The notes under the pieces: generated by a model
The model's input: the letters and a program-made list of their open reading frames with translations, nothing else
Told to the model about the DNA's origin: nothing
Database searches by the model: none
Translations under genes and position numbers: made by a program
Shown: piece after piece, positions 20,481 through 33,319 of the stretch
Layout: each line of letters begins with the position of its first letter
How positions within the stretch are numbered: position 1 is the stretch's first letter
Assembly (NCBI GenBank): GCA_963575745.1
Contig: CAUYUJ010019367.1
Location: 37,501 to 101,500, forward strand
Origin: Prorocentrum cordatum
Lineage: Eukaryota > Sar > Dinophyceae > Prorocentrales > Prorocentraceae
Reading direction: 5' to 3'
Length of the DNA: 64,000 bases

Positions 20481-22123
20481 GTGCGCACGCCGCCCTCGGA
20501 GTCCCTCGAATTCCTCGCGCGGCCCGCATCTCTTCTGCGGGCGAAGGCCGTGCTGGCACGGTGGGGCCCCGCACGCTGCAGAAACAGGCACTGCCCCCCA
20601 ACGGCGTTTAGCTCCCGAGGCGCCAGGCTGGCGCACGAGGGGAACCATCTGGGGGTGGGGCGAAGCCAGGACGAGGATAACATCGGGCGAGGATAGATCG
20701 AGAATCTCCGAGATCCCGCGGCTCTGGAGGGTGTCTCGGGAGCGGCGGCCTTCTCAGAGCGTTCCAGCACGCTCTGAGAGCGTTCCAGAACGAGCGCGAC
20801 GGATTCATTCTCGTCGTAGCCCCGTCCGAGTGGGACCGACTCGAGGCGTGCGCTGCGACTGGAGGAGGGCGCGGGAAGGAACAAGGAAAGGCGGCGAGGG
20901 CGCCGGGGAGGGTCCTCCTGGTGGTGTGGTCACCCCGCTAGCTCGACACATCCCTTCTCGCCAGCCGAGGGAGGCAACGCGGACCCCCATCGCTGGAGGT
21001 GCCCCCCCTGATGGTAATGTCGCCTCTCCTTCCTTCAGAACTCAAAATTCACACCTCATGCACAGTTTTTGCTGATTTGTTGTATCCTTTGCTGATATTT
21101 TCGAGCAATGCACATCGAAGTCAATTTGTCATCGCATGTACACCTGAATCTATTGACCAGGCCATACATTCTGCTAGATTGGCTGAGTCCTTGAACACCA
21201 TGCATTCCACCGCGAGAGGAAGGCAGAAGAGCCATCCTCAAAATCAGGAAAAACGGGAAAAGGAAAAACGAGTGAAGGGTAGCAAGGTGGATATCTTCTC
21301 CTTCTCCAACAGAAAGGCTGCCGCGCGCACCGGCTGCTTGAAACCCCGGCCCAAGCCCTTGCAGTCGCCGACATCGGGAATCGACTGAACCAGGTCAACG
21401 CAAACCCGGGTCAGTCCGGCTTTGCAGAATCCTGCAAGATCCTTCAGGATCCTGCGCGCTGACCTGGGTCGGCGCAGCCCTGGCGCTGCAGGATCCTGCA
21501 AGATCCAGCGCTCTGGCTGAATCCCCCTTTGCTTTGAACCCGTCTCAAAGTGAAGTCGGGCCTGTCCCTCTGCAGGGGGAATGTTCAAAAACAGTCAAAA
21601 CACACCCTGGGGACTATTTTTGACTGTGTTTGAGCATCCTGAGTGCGCTTTTTGCGGGGGGAACAAACCTACCTCGCTTTAGACCACCCTCGCTTCCAAG
21701 AGATACCAAACGATGCCAAATTGCGGCCTGTACTGGTCAGGCCGCTCGACGAGGAGGCGCGTGGCATGGCTTGGTTTTGCCTGGAAGCGAAAGCGGGGGA
21801 GGTAATTCACGCTCTGATATTTTTGGCACGTCTAACTTGTCGCCCAAGATCCCCCTGCAGGGGGGCAGGCCCGACCAGAACTCGAGGCTCCCGAGCGCAT
21901 CGGCTGCTCCAATCCCTGGCCCGAGCCCGCGAAGGCCGCCGCAGCACAGGGGCCGAGGGCCGCCAGCCCAGGGGCCGCCCAGCTCGCCATCGCTCGGACG
22001 TCCATTCCCTGTGTTTTTTTGTTGTCGGTTTCGTGCGTGGCTTTTTTCGCCACATGATCAAGGATGCGCCTCGATGGTCCTCGCAGAAGGAAAAAGGCAC
22101 ACGTCCGGGCGATGCCAAGAGGA

Positions 22124-22284
22124 TGGAAGATCGAGGACCGAGGACCGAGGGCCGAGGCTCGAGGCTTAGGTCGAGAATCGAGGGTCCAGGGTCGGGGATC
22201 GAGGATCGAGGAACGAGGATCGAAGATCGAGGATCGAGGGTGGAAGATCAAGGATCGAGGGACGAGGCTCGAGGCTTAGGCCGG
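22124..22284 (+). repeat. TCGAGG-type array, unit 2
   Basis: Homologue of 6862-7014, with one or two extra GAGGATCGAGG words, showing that the array has changed length since the duplication. Confidence 0.9.
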
Positions 22285-22465
22285 GCCTGTCTCCCTACAC
22301 CCAGAAGTTATCCCACGGCCCCAGAAGCGCCGGCAGCTTTTTACATATTGTGTTGCGTCCACAACTTTATGTTGCAGCAATGTTCTAGCGCAGCTTTTTT
22401 CATGTAGCACCGCTTTTTTCTAAGTAATTGGCTGCCGCAGCTTTTTGTTTGTGTTTTTGTTGTTT

Positions 22466-22866
22466 GATGGCGTGTGCGCACGTGCTTCTATTCTTTATGA
22501 TTATATACACGTGCGCAGTATATATACGCGTGCAAATGCATGGCTGATTTGCACACATAAAGATACACATGCATAGACATATATATATATATATATATTC
22601 ATATGTATGTACTTATGTGCGCATGCATGCATGCGCGTACGCGCGCATCGTGGATGTACTCCCCATCTTCCTATTTATGTACATCTATAGGTGTATGCGT
22701 ACACATGTGTACATGTACACAGTACGTATATGTGTGTATGTATGCATGCATGCATGCATGTATGTATGCATGCACGCGTGCATGCATGTGTGTATGCATA
22801 TATGTATGCAGGTATGGTATGTATGTATGTACACATGCATACGTACACATACACATATATAACATA
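22466..22866. repeat. ATGC/GTAT alternating tract, unit 2
   Basis: Homologue of 7190-7590 with small copy-number changes (for example a longer TA run near 22580). Confidence 0.9.
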
Positions 22867-22945
22867 TCGTTGAGAGCGATCAGTTCCAGACACCGACCGA
22901 GGAGAAGGAGGAGGAGGAAAAGGAAGAGGAGGAGGCACACCCGTT

Positions 22946-23030
22946 TCTCTCTCTCTCTCTCTGTCCCCCTCTTTTTCCCTCTCTCGTTCCTCGTTATGTA
23001 TCTCTTTTGTTATGTGTGTGTCTCTCTCTT

Positions 23031-23105
<75 letters not shown>

Positions 23106-23108
23106 ATT
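22946..23108. repeat. CT microsatellite, unit 2 (expanded)
   Basis: Same array as 7669-7800, but the uninterrupted part (about 23034-23102) is clearly longer than in unit 1, so it has expanded or contracted since duplication. It is followed by the same pyrimidine-AG sequence, TTTTATTTCAG. Confidence 0.95.
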
Positions 23109-23220
23109 TTATTTCAGCTGAACGGGTGACAGAACGTGCCGCCGAGATCCCGCCGCGCCACGCCTGCGCCCCCTGGATGGGGCTCGGGCGACATTAATTA
23201 AGTAAGAAACTTGCTTGACC

Positions 23221-23809
23221 TCAAACGGCCCCATGGAGGAGCAGGGAGGAGAGAACAACATGTGTAGATTTCAAATTCATGGTCGATTGGCTATAGGAAC
23301 ACGCATACCTTATGGAGCAGACGGGGGAGGCGGGGACAGGCGCACATATGCCAAAACACCGAGGGCCGTGAATCGGCGGTACAGTCGGACCTAGGCCAGA
23401 AGAACAGCCCCGCGAACATGGGGCCCTCGGCCAACACAAACTGAACATCTCATGGTACCTTCCCCAGGATGCACACGAGCATCCAACGGAGGCGACCCAT
23501 CCGAACCGGCCTCGATCGCATACCTCGGTCCGACTGCATTGGCCGCTCGGGCGGCGGCCCCTGGCGCTGCCAGGGCATGCAGAACTCAAATTCGGAACGT
23601 GAAACCAGGCCTCGAACATCCTCATCTCCCTTATCCTCCACATCCTCACCCCCCTCATCTTCCTTATCCTCCACATCCTCCTGAGGCGCCCGAACTGCGC
23701 CTATCCTTGGCAGCTCGGGCGGCGGCCCCTGGCGCTGCCAGGGCATGCAGAACTCAAACTCGGAACGTGAAACCAGGCCCCGAACATCCTCATCTTCCTT
23801 ATCCTCCAC
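23221..23809 (-). pseudogene. unit-2 copy of the 56-residue-repeat ORF, frameshifted
   Basis: Homologue of 7911-8566 with the same 168-bp repeat (starting at 23541 and 23709). One extra C in the CCTTCCCCAGG stretch near 23463 shifts the frame relative to unit 1, so the repeat part (23450-23809) and the downstream part (23221-23676) lie in different frames. If unit 1 is coding, this copy is truncated. Confidence 0.3.
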
Positions 23810-25143
23810 ATCCTCACCCCCCTCATCTCCCTTATCCTCCGCATCCTCCTGAGGCGCCCGAACTGCGCCTATCCGAGGCTGCCTGGTCGTGGCAGCCGAG
23901 CTCTCAGTCGCTGAGCTTCATGTCAGCAGCCTCCCTCGCCCTCGCCGTTCAAAGGCCAGGAGGCGGAGAAGGGGCGGGGCGGGGCAGAATTGGAGGCCTG
24001 GAATGGGCACCAACACCAACGCAGAGGTTTTCTTCCATAGGGGGAAGATGATCCTAGATTTCGGTTTTGGTGGTAATAGTTCGGTCACCTTGGAAGTCAG
24101 AGTCGCACCGCCATCACCGAGATCGGGATATTCTTCCCTCGTTTGAAACGCGCCGCCGATATCGGCGTCGGCGTCAACCTCTAGGCGCGCGAGAGAAGAT
24201 GAGGACCAGGAGGAGAGGAGGGGAGAACAGATGCTGCGAACGACGAGGGGTAGAGAAACATGAGGAGCGTGGGAGGGTAAAGGCGAGGATGGGAAATACA
24301 AACTGATCGGCACGATGAGACGATGAGAAAACGAAAATCATTAGCTCGAGAACCAAACTTCTTGCATGACAAATCCTGGCCTGACCCCCCCCGTTTCCCG
24401 CCTGAACCTCTGGTGCTCCCGCTGGCGCTGCTGAAGATGAGGTCGCCGTGCGGGTCCTGGCTGCAAGCCCCTCTCCAATCTGTGGAGGTGGGCCCCAGCC
24501 CAACGGGGGGGGGGGGCGGGTGGGCGAGGGCGACGGTGTCGGGGAACGACGAGGAGGAGGAATAATGAACGTGCCTGGAGGGTGGCGAAACCCTTCGAGG
24601 AGAAGACTGCGATCTCCTGCTTGCCCGATCCTCCTCGCCGACCCCCCTGCGGGTCCAGAACGCGTCGAGGCCCGCTTGGGAGTCGGCCAGCTTCTTGTCC
24701 AAAGCCACGCGGTAAGCGCCTCAACGGCCGCTCTGGTCGCCCGAATCGGGGAATCGGATCGGATCGGCTTGCGCATCGAATATGACCGCGTCGGCTCGGA
24801 GTCGGAATCGAATCGAGTCGGCGCGTCAGGATGCACGGACGCAGCACGCGTGCATCTTGCCGCATCGGACCGCCCGAAAATATCGAATCGAATCGGGACG
24901 AGCGCATTTCAAGGCAGATCGCCCGAGCGCGAGAAACAGTGGCACGCATCCAAACTGGGGTTATTCTTAACCCCCGTGCCCGCTGCACACACTGGCACTG
25001 TTGCGATGGAGGGGGGGGGATCTGGCGGGGATGGATGGTCGAGGAGGGATGGGGCAGGGGGGGGCGCGGGAGGGCGGTGCGAAGTAAGGCGAAAAGGGGT
25101 CGAGGAGTGCAGGGGGTACAAGATCAGAAAGGAAGGAAGCACG

Positions 25144-25561
25144 CCTTTCCGAGCATCGTTCCAAGCGTTGAAGACCGCATCGCAGAACGTAGGCTCGTAG
25201 ATCTCTTCCACAACAATGCCAGCTTTTCGTTTCCCATAGAAGTGAGCGGAACGCTCGCTATTTGTAGCACTGGTGTTTGGTTCTTTTTTGTCTAATTGAT
25301 TGTGCACGTGCTGCGGTAACGTCGTATAGATGTGGCACCCTTTTGAAGCGATTGGGGCAGGCATGAATGCGCTCATGTACGCGTACATGCACTTGGGTTT
25401 GCAAACTGCCAGCAGCGCGTCCATTGACGGGTGCTCAAACAGGCGCGACTGAAATTCTTCCCCGATTATCCACCGCACTCCCCCCATAGATGCCGACATG
25501 GCAAGCCATGCCACAACCTCAGCTGCAATACTTGCTTTATCTGCTGGCGAGTAGGCCTTCG
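25144..25561 (-). CDS. putative exon of unknown protein, unit 2
   Basis: Near-identical copy of 9832-10249; the frame stays open. Only a few substitutions (for example Ser for Leu near the start and Gly for Arg in SMGGVRW) separate the two. Confidence 0.4.
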
Positions 25562-25616
25562 CTGCCCCGAACGCTGGAGGGCGAGGGAGCGAGGGCGAGA
25601 GGGGATGGGGGGGGAC

Positions 25617-25664
25617 GGAGAGAGAGTGAGAGAGAGAGAGAGAGAGAGAGTAACGGGAGCGAGA

Positions 25665-25701
<37 letters not shown>

Positions 25702-25735
25702 CGAACGCGAGAGAGAGCGAGAGAGCGAGATAGAG
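25617..25735. repeat. GA microsatellite, unit 2
   Basis: Homologue of 10305-10425 with the same interruptions. Confidence 0.95.
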
Positions 25736-26256
25736 AAACACACCAACAACAACACCATCAACCCACACAGACAACCACTAGAGGGGAAGAAAGGGGAACA
25801 AGGTGGCAATACCGAGGGAGAGTGAGAGAGAGAGAGGGTGAGAGAGGCTATTGGTATGGGTCGGGGCATCGGGGCGACGAGCGGCGACGATTTCGGAATC
25901 TCAGACAACGTCGTAGAGGGGAGGGAAGGCCAGCCAGGGCAGGGCAGAGAGCAGGGCCTGCGCACCATGACATGCATACTCTCGACGCCACCTGACCAAT
26001 ATCGGTCTGCTACGCGGTCCCTCACGCGCCTGGTCATTCACACTCCCACCCCTTCCGCATCATCTCCGAATACATTGGCAGATGAACGTTGCGCTGAATT
26101 CTGTGAGAAGCGCATCCACGTCGTGCGTTCCATCTGGCGGCAAGGGGAGCAACACCCACGCTGCGCACAAGTGGGATCGATGCCATGCCCGCTCCTATGT
26201 CCTGACCAAGCTACTCCAGATTTCGTACCATGCCCGCTTATGTCCCGACCAAGCTA

Positions 26257-26432
26257 CTCCAGATTTCGTACTAAGAGGGGGGTCTCATTTCGGTGGGGGG
26301 TCTCTTTCAGGCTATCGTGGAGGGCCTGGGGGGTCTGGGGACGATGTTTTGGAGGGTTCTCCCACGGGGGAGGTCTGGAATGGCTTGTCTTGGAGGGTCC
26401 AGACCCCCTCCCTTTTATTACGAAATCTGGAG
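26257..26432 (+). mobile_element. MITE copy A' (unit 2), with duplicated left end
   Basis: Unit-2 homologue of copy A (TA at 26255-26256 and 26433-26434). A 43-bp direct duplication adds an extra left terminus: CTCCAGATTTCGTA also occurs at 26214, preceded by the same GACCAAGC sequence. Unit 1 lacks it, so it arose after the segmental duplication, either by slippage or by an abortive transposition-repair event. Confidence 0.85.
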
Positions 26433-26644
26433 TAACCAGTTCCGCCTCGACGATCTCTCTCTCCCTCTGGCTTCATACCCTGATCCCGCAAACTGTCTAG
26501 AGGCGGAAGAGAAATCCACCGCAAACGAAACGCAGCCCTTCTCCTTGACCCGCAGGATGCACATGCCCAGGTGGATCTGCATTTCCACCATGACAATATC
26601 CTGCCCGTTACCATGGACCGCGGGGGGGAAGGGGGGCAGTTAAC
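26415..26644 (-). CDS. putative 3'-terminal exon ending in MITE A', unit 2
   Basis: Near-identical copy of 11060-11289. The MITE end here reads TTTCGTAATA instead of TTTCGCAATA, so the stop TAA comes one codon earlier. Confidence 0.35.
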
Positions 26645-26930
26645 TATTCGGTTCTGCGTTAACAGGGCAGCGGGCGACGAGGGAAGAGGGCGGCACAGGT
26701 AAGATTTGGCTGAGGGAGCAGCCGAACCCCTCGCAGTCCGAGGATGGGTGCGAGAAAGAGCTAGGCATCGCACTGCACATGCCCCTCCTCGTCCAATGCA
26801 CGAGTCTTCGTAGCGCGCAGGCCGTGGCTGCCGAATGTCTCAGACATAATTCCAGTGCCGCAGCAAACCTGGCTACCAAAGAAACAATGGTTGAGACTGG
26901 AAGTGCGACCAAGTCTGAGCACGCTTGGTA

Positions 26931-27112
26931 CTCCAGATTTCGCAATAAAGGGGGGGTCTCATTTAGGGGGGGGGCGGTCTCTTCCAGGCTATCTTGGAGG
27001 GCCTGGGGGGGTCTGGGGACGATGTTTTGGAGGGTTCTCCCACGAGGGGGGGGTCTGAAATGGCTTGTCTTGGAGGGTCCAGACCCCCTCCCTTGTATTG
27101 CGAAATCTGGAG
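26931..27112 (+). mobile_element. MITE copy B' (unit 2)
   Basis: Identical-length homologue of copy B with TA flanks at 26929-26930 and 27113-27114. Confidence 0.88.
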
Positions 27113-27114
27113 TA

Positions 27115-27462
27115 CACGAGCACGTGAAGTACGCGAGCCCGACCAATACATGCACCCCCGAGCATGCGAGACACACCCCAGTCGGAACACGCGGCACATG
27201 CGAGCGGTCGAGCGGCACGCACGGCGAGCAAACGCATGCAGAGATGCACGTTGTCAAGACAGCTGGGGACTTCGAAAAAATCAAGGTCTCGCTCTACACT
27301 GCCGAGCTGAGCAGAGACGAGTTTGGCGGCCTTCTTGAACCCCAGCCTCTGGGTAAAAGGCCTGACGCCGAATTCTTTGTAGATGTTACAGGCGGCCTGC
27401 TTGGCAAAGTCGGACACGCCCAACTCAGAACCCACATGTGAGGTCGAAATCCTCTGGTCCTC
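27115..27462 (-). CDS. putative exon running into MITE B', unit 2
   Basis: Homologue of 11760-12107 with the same frame. Confidence 0.35.
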
Positions 27463-27624
27463 GGCCCGCCCATTGGTTGCGTGGCGAGGGAGAGCGGTAC
27501 GCCCAAAGACAGCTGATCAAAACACGGCGGTGAGAAGCATTAGGACCTGCCGTCTAGGGGAAGGAAAGGGCACGGGAGTGGTGGGGGGACTTGCGATTGG
27601 GAAGAGGAGGAGGTAATTTGCGTG

Positions 27625-27772
27625 AATCGTTGCGAATTGGACGCAATGTATGCTTCCAGGGTGCGAAGGGTGGGGGGGGGGGAGTGCTCGAAACTCATTG
27701 CACGGCATCGCCTTGACAACATATTGGCCCACGCTGGCCACGTGGGAATCACACTGCGATTGGGACGCGATA

Positions 27773-27809
<37 letters not shown>

Positions 27810-28155
27810 TGTGTATATCTTTACACACATACATATGTCCAGGGGACGGGGAGTGGTGTGGGGTGGGAGTGCTCGAAACTCATTGCACGATCATCGGTTT
27901 CTGGTTGAACTTCATTGTCTCGAGATCTCAATTCATTTTGCGAACCTCGTGGGTCGTTGCGATTGGGACGGGTGCTTCCAGAGTGCGAGGGGTGGGGAGG
28001 AGGAGTGCTCGAAACTCATTGCGCGGCATCGCCTTGACTGCATCTCGTTTCCTGCTGGCCACTTGGGAATCACACCCGTGGAGATATCGCTGCGACTGGG
28101 ACGCAATGGCGGAGGGCGAGGGGCGATGAGGGAGGGAGAGCGGAAACTCATTGCA
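27625..28155. repeat. local repeats with CGAAACTCATTGC words, unit 2
   Basis: Homologue of 12270-12800 including the TA array at 27773-27807. Confidence 0.75.
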
Positions 28156-28339
28156 TGTCATCTCCTTGAACCCATCTTGGTCTCGAGAGGGTTGCTTCTC
28201 CTTGTAGCGTTGCCCCATGGCCGTAGCGGTCGGGGGCTTCGCCCCCCCACCCCTTCTTCCCGCTAAGAGCAACATGCAGATGTGAAAATGCAAGCCCGCA
28301 GCAACACACTGCGCATGCATGCAGCAACCCTTCCCTCGG

Positions 28340-30814
28340 CCCCACGCCCTTCGAACATTTTCCCATATTTCCTGAATACCATTAGCCGAAAGCGAGACCT
28401 ATGCACCGTTCTCGCAATAGAAGCTATTACACCGTTCATGCTTTCGTCGTGATATGTCGTAAACTTCCTCGGGTACCCTTTGGTGCGTACCTGTCCCGCT
28501 AGATGCCTAAACTGGTGGTGTTTGGGCATCATGTGGACTCCTGCTTTTTCGGCGTGAATGCAATGAAGGGCAGCCAGGCCTTCGAGATGATCGCACACTT
28601 CTGGGGGAAGTTTCCGGGGCTGTTCAATGAGAATCGTATCCCAAGCCTTCAATGCATTCCCAGCCAGTCGTAAATCCCCAGCGCAGTCCGAGGGTGGTAA
28701 GTCTGAATGGTATTGCTCCAGCAGGTCACACGTGAAAATCATCAGCCACTTCGTTTCTGCACCTTTCGTAGACAATGATTGTTTAGTCTTATCGCCGATC
28801 ATGCCTGGCGTGAGGTCGCCTACTTCTGTAATTTGATTGTGTTTCAACTGTCGTTTTTCTACGTTCTGCATTGTGCCAATCGTGCAAGACATTTTTCATG
28901 ATGTGTAGGCCGTGTCTGACTCGGTCCTCCTGTCGAGTGGCTTGCGTTCCAAATGCGTCTGCCTCCAGAAGCTTCCACCACGCATTCACGACCCAAGACT
29001 TGAACACGCCCAGATGACAACAGTGAAGTTCATCAGTCGAGAACGTTGCCAAATCAATTCCCACGGATATGTTCAGAATTGGGCTCCTATGATATACCCG
29101 TTCCTCGTGCGGACGTGGCCTCCAGAAACACACCAGCAAAGGATAGTCTGACTTCGAATCGAACTGCATGACATCCAAAAGGGTCGGGCTTGGCTCAAGA
29201 CGGTCCCCCTTGCGAAGCACTGGCACCACGTCAAGCACATCCTCAACTAGAGTGCGCCCCCTAAAAGAAGATTTGAATTCCAGCTTCAAACGGATGCGCC
29301 TGTGGGTATCTGCATTATGAACGAAGACGAAGAGCTCGTGCGACTTGCGCATCCTATCATGCGAGCCAGGGGGGTGGTGATGCAGCGCCTCGCCCAACGT
29401 GTGAGTCAAGATGCGCTCCGCGTTCCACGAGCAGAGCAAGCAGGGGGCGTGGCCGCTGGAGCGAGACGGGAAGCCAAAGCCTGTCGCCATTTCAAGCCAG
29501 TCGGCCTTGATGCCGACAACAACACCATATAACTCTGGATCGAAAGCCTGGGAGGGACGGGTGTAAACACAACCACGAGTTTGCAAACATGTTTGGTTAT
29601 GCGAGGCCTCTTCGTCATCAAAACTTACACTATCGCTTTTGGAAAAAAAAAGTGCGGCCGACCCATGGATTCCGAACGCCCCCCCACACACGCACACGCA
29701 CGCGCGCGCGCACGCACGCACGCGGGCACAACGCGGTCACTGTCCACAGTCTTAAGGGGCGCCACATAAGGAACAAATGTTTGATATAATTTCTGGACGC
29801 CCCGACCTAAATGTAAGGACCAGCCCGAAAACCAGAGGAGCCGCCCCCCCCAAGCCCAAGGTGGTCCTCAGTTCAGCGCCTTGGCTGCGCGCCCTACTCT
29901 GATTGCTTCCCGCAAGTGCGCCTGCCCCGCCCGCTGTAATCGCAAGCTGTCGGTGTCCCTCCACGCGCAACCGTCATGTCTGACCGATGGGAACTGCCCC
30001 GCAGCCAGTGCATCCAGAGACCACCGCATCGCCTGAAATATTGGGCACATTGAACACCAGTGCGAACATCCGCAATCGCAGAGCTCTGGCACGATCTCGC
30101 AAAGGACCAGCCCCCTTCTCTTGGACCCCACGATGTGGCACGTCACTGCTACGAAGCCTTCATGTTTCGCATATGGCGTTTTATCCATGTATAACGCGAT
30201 CGGCACAATGTTGGTCCTCTTGGCTGGCCCCAAGCGCTGGACAACAGGATTCTTCTCGAAACTGTCGATCCAACTGCCCTCTCCAAGACGGCCCCCCCAG
30301 GACTCCAAGATGCCAGGATTTTGTTTGATCTCGTTTGCGATGATATCATGTGGCAGCTGGATCATAATATCGTGAGGTGTTCGACCTACATAGCCCTGAG
30401 ACTTGCCAGGAATCGTCATAGAATACATGCAGGATAGAATACATGTAGGAATCGAACGCTGTCGAGCTTCTTCTGGAAATTACCGCTGCATACTGGCGAC
30501 GGGGTCACCTCAAATTGCTTGAGCTCTGGAGCTCCAGCACGGGCGCCATAATACGCAAGCACTGTGAAAGCTTTCGCCGTCATCTTGCCCCCTTTCATGT
30601 ACATGCTAGCAATGTGTGAAATCAGTTTAGCAGCAAACTCCTTCCGACGAGCCTCCGATGCCCTGTCCGAAGGAGATCTCTGCCATGCACCCTCATCCTC
30701 CCAAGCTGCGCTAGCTGGGCGCCCCGGGCGGTTCGGAGGGGGGCTCCCCATAGTGGTTCCCTGTGTTTGAGCGGAAGACGCAGCGGGCGGCGCCCCCATG
30801 CTTCTGCCGCGCAC
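28340..30814 (-). pseudogene. decayed dinoflagellate-expanded family gene, transposase-like (unit 2)
   Basis: Copy of 12985-15459. Frames are 30814-30416, 30428-29868, about 29640-28789 and 28892-28340. It shares the 16-bp duplication and the A-run frameshift with unit 1, so those pre-date the segmental duplication. The unit-1 stop after ATRQED is absent here: the codon is CGA, and the frame reads on through RVRHGLHIMKNVLHDWHNAE. Unit 1 therefore acquired that nonsense change independently, consistent with no selection on either copy. Confidence 0.6.
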
Positions 30815-31671
30815 CCGACCCTGTCAAAAAAACAAAAAAACGACTGCACGGGCACGGGGCGTCACAATTCTGGGGCGGGAGACGTGGCCATATCCGCGGG
30901 ATCGCGGTCGGGGCTCTTCGGCCGCGGCCTCATGGACATGTAGCCCCACTCGGAACGTATGCATGTGGTCGCGTATCCAAGGGATCTCGCATCGGAATCC
31001 AGACCGCGAGGGCATGGCCTTGGATATGTTCGTCGCTCGTGAATGATTGCTGCAACAGCGCTAGCTCGGCAAGGAAGCTCACCCCCAGGAAGTGCCTGAA
31101 ACGGGAAAGGAAGTGCATACGCGAGGAAGAGAATGATAAAAGGAGGAGAGACTGCACAATCGGGGGTGGACAGACCCCCCTTTAATAAAACGTGGTTTAG
31201 TGAAAACGGCCCGAGGCCCAAACCTGGCGGGCGCAAGCCTGGAAAATAACGGCCACGGCGCCCTCTCGAGAACCGAAAACGGACGTCTCACTAATCGACG
31301 TGTCACTGTTGGGGGTTCTGTCCACCCCCGAAACAAGTAGCACGGCGGGGGCTTGGCTGGCCTTGCAGGAGGCATATACCTTGAAACCGAGCGAGCGAAA
31401 CTACGGACACCACCAACGTTGTAGATGGTCGCCAGCGCGCACACCCCGTGCAACGCAATCGAAAAGATCACCGAGCGCTCGCCTCCGTGCAATCACGGCT
31501 TGCCCCTATAGCAGCTGCTTGCGCAGATCGATGCTCTACGTCTGCAGCGTGTGCAGACGGCGGTGCGTCTGCAGCCCAGAGCCCAGAGTGCCGAATGCCA
31601 GTGTACCCTCTACTGACCAGGAAAGAGGGGGAGGGGAGCATATATGAGAGGAGAGGCAAGTCAGGGCACGC

Positions 31672-32817
31672 ATTGCTCGACACTCATTGCAACTACATCG
31701 AGCACAAGGCGAATGTCATTTCGCCCAGCTCGAAACTCATCGCATATTGCCCGAAACTCATTGCGGCATCGTCGGTGCCAAGGCGAGCGCAGCTCGAATC
31801 TCATTGCCGCTACCCACGGGGGAAAATCAACGGAGCACTTGAAACTCATTCCTTTGTGGGGGAGGAGAACTTCCAGAAAGCAACGGAGTGCGCGAAATTC
31901 AGTCTTGGGGGGAGGTGGGATGCCCCCTGGAGCGGCGGAGTGCTCGAAACTCATTGCGAATCATCGCTCCAGGGTGCGAAACAGCTCGAAACTCATCGCA
32001 TATTGCTCGAAACTCATTGCAAATACATCGATCACAAGGCGAATTTCATTTTCGCCCAGCTCGAAACTCATCGCATATTGCTCGAAACTCATTGCAAATA
32101 CATCGATCACAAGGCGAATTTCATTTCGCCCAGCTCGAAACTCATCGCATATTGCTCGAAACTCATTGCGGCATCGTCGGTGCCAAGGCGAGCGCAGCTC
32201 GAATCTCATTGCCGCTACCCACGGGGGAAAATCAACGGAGCACTTGAAACTCATTCCTTTGTGTGGGGGGGGGGCTTCCAGAAAGCAACGGAGTGCGCGA
32301 AATTCAATCGCGGGGGGAGGTGGGATGCCCCCTGGAGCGGCGGAGTGCTCGAAACTCATTGCGAATCATCGCTCCAGGGTGCGAAACAGCTCAAAACTCA
32401 TCGCATATTGCTCGAAACTCATTGCGACATCGTCGGTGCCAAGGCGAGCTTAAGTTGTGCGCAGCTCGAACCTCATTGCCGCTACCCACGGGGGTGGGGA
32501 ACACATTCCCAGAAAGCAACGGAGCACTTGAAACTCATTCCTTTTTTTGGGGGGGACTTCCAGAAAGCAGCGGAGCGCGCGAAATTCATTCCTGGGGGGG
32601 GGTGGGATGCTCCCTGGAGCGGGGGAGTGCTCGAAATTCATTCAGAAGCATCGCCCCCAGGGTGCGACATCGAAACTCATTGAAACCCATCGAAATGCCT
32701 CGGGAACTCATCGCGGGCTACCGGTGCAATGAGGGGCCGGGGCCCCGGTAATTTTACAAGGATCGTGCGAAACTCATTGCAAACTCATCGGTCCGAAACT
32801 CATTGCAAACTCATCGC
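31672..32817. repeat. CGAAACTCAT(T/C)GC motif array, unit 2
   Basis: Near-identical copy of 16320-17465 with a few substitutions and small indels in G-runs and T-runs. Confidence 0.85.
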
Positions 32818-33121
32818 TCTTTTTTTGTGTTTTTTTGTTTGTGAGTTTTGTGTGTGGCCTTGTGTTTTTTTGTGTTTTGACTGTGCGGTTTCTGTGTTTT
32901 TTTTTCTTTTTCCCAATTTCTGAGGGCCCAGGGGGTCTCTGAGGGCCCAGGGGGTCTCTGACTGCTTCTCCGACGCAGAAAACTGGCTCACATTGAATCC
33001 TGACCCTCACTGAACTTGCGCTTCCGCGCGATGGCGTGCATCTCCATGAGCCAGCCGTGGAAGTTTGTCAGGTCGTCCACGAGGGGCTTCATCCTGCCCT
33101 TGCCCTCGCTACAGCTCAGTC

Positions 33122-33266
33122 TCTCTCGGAGGGCGGTTCCTTCTCGAGACCAAGATCGAGGCCCCACCCATAGAACCCCAATCCCAAGAACCCCCCAAGA
33201 CCCACCCACAGAAGCCCAATCCCAAGAGCCCACCTAGAGACCCCGATGCCCTAGACCCCTGCAGCC
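33122..33266 (+). repeat. dispersed 140-bp repeat, copy 2
   Basis: Unit-2 homologue of 17768-17912. Confidence 0.85.
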
Positions 33267-33319
33267 CTAGAGACCCCGATGCCCTAGACCCAGAACCCCC
33301 TGCAGTCCTCCATCATTCC

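Noticed and set aside
20177-20884. 235-residue frame crossing the segmental duplication junction as a new fusion gene
   Set aside because: It joins a short exon-like segment to a compositional frame from the next unit; no initiator or splice evidence.
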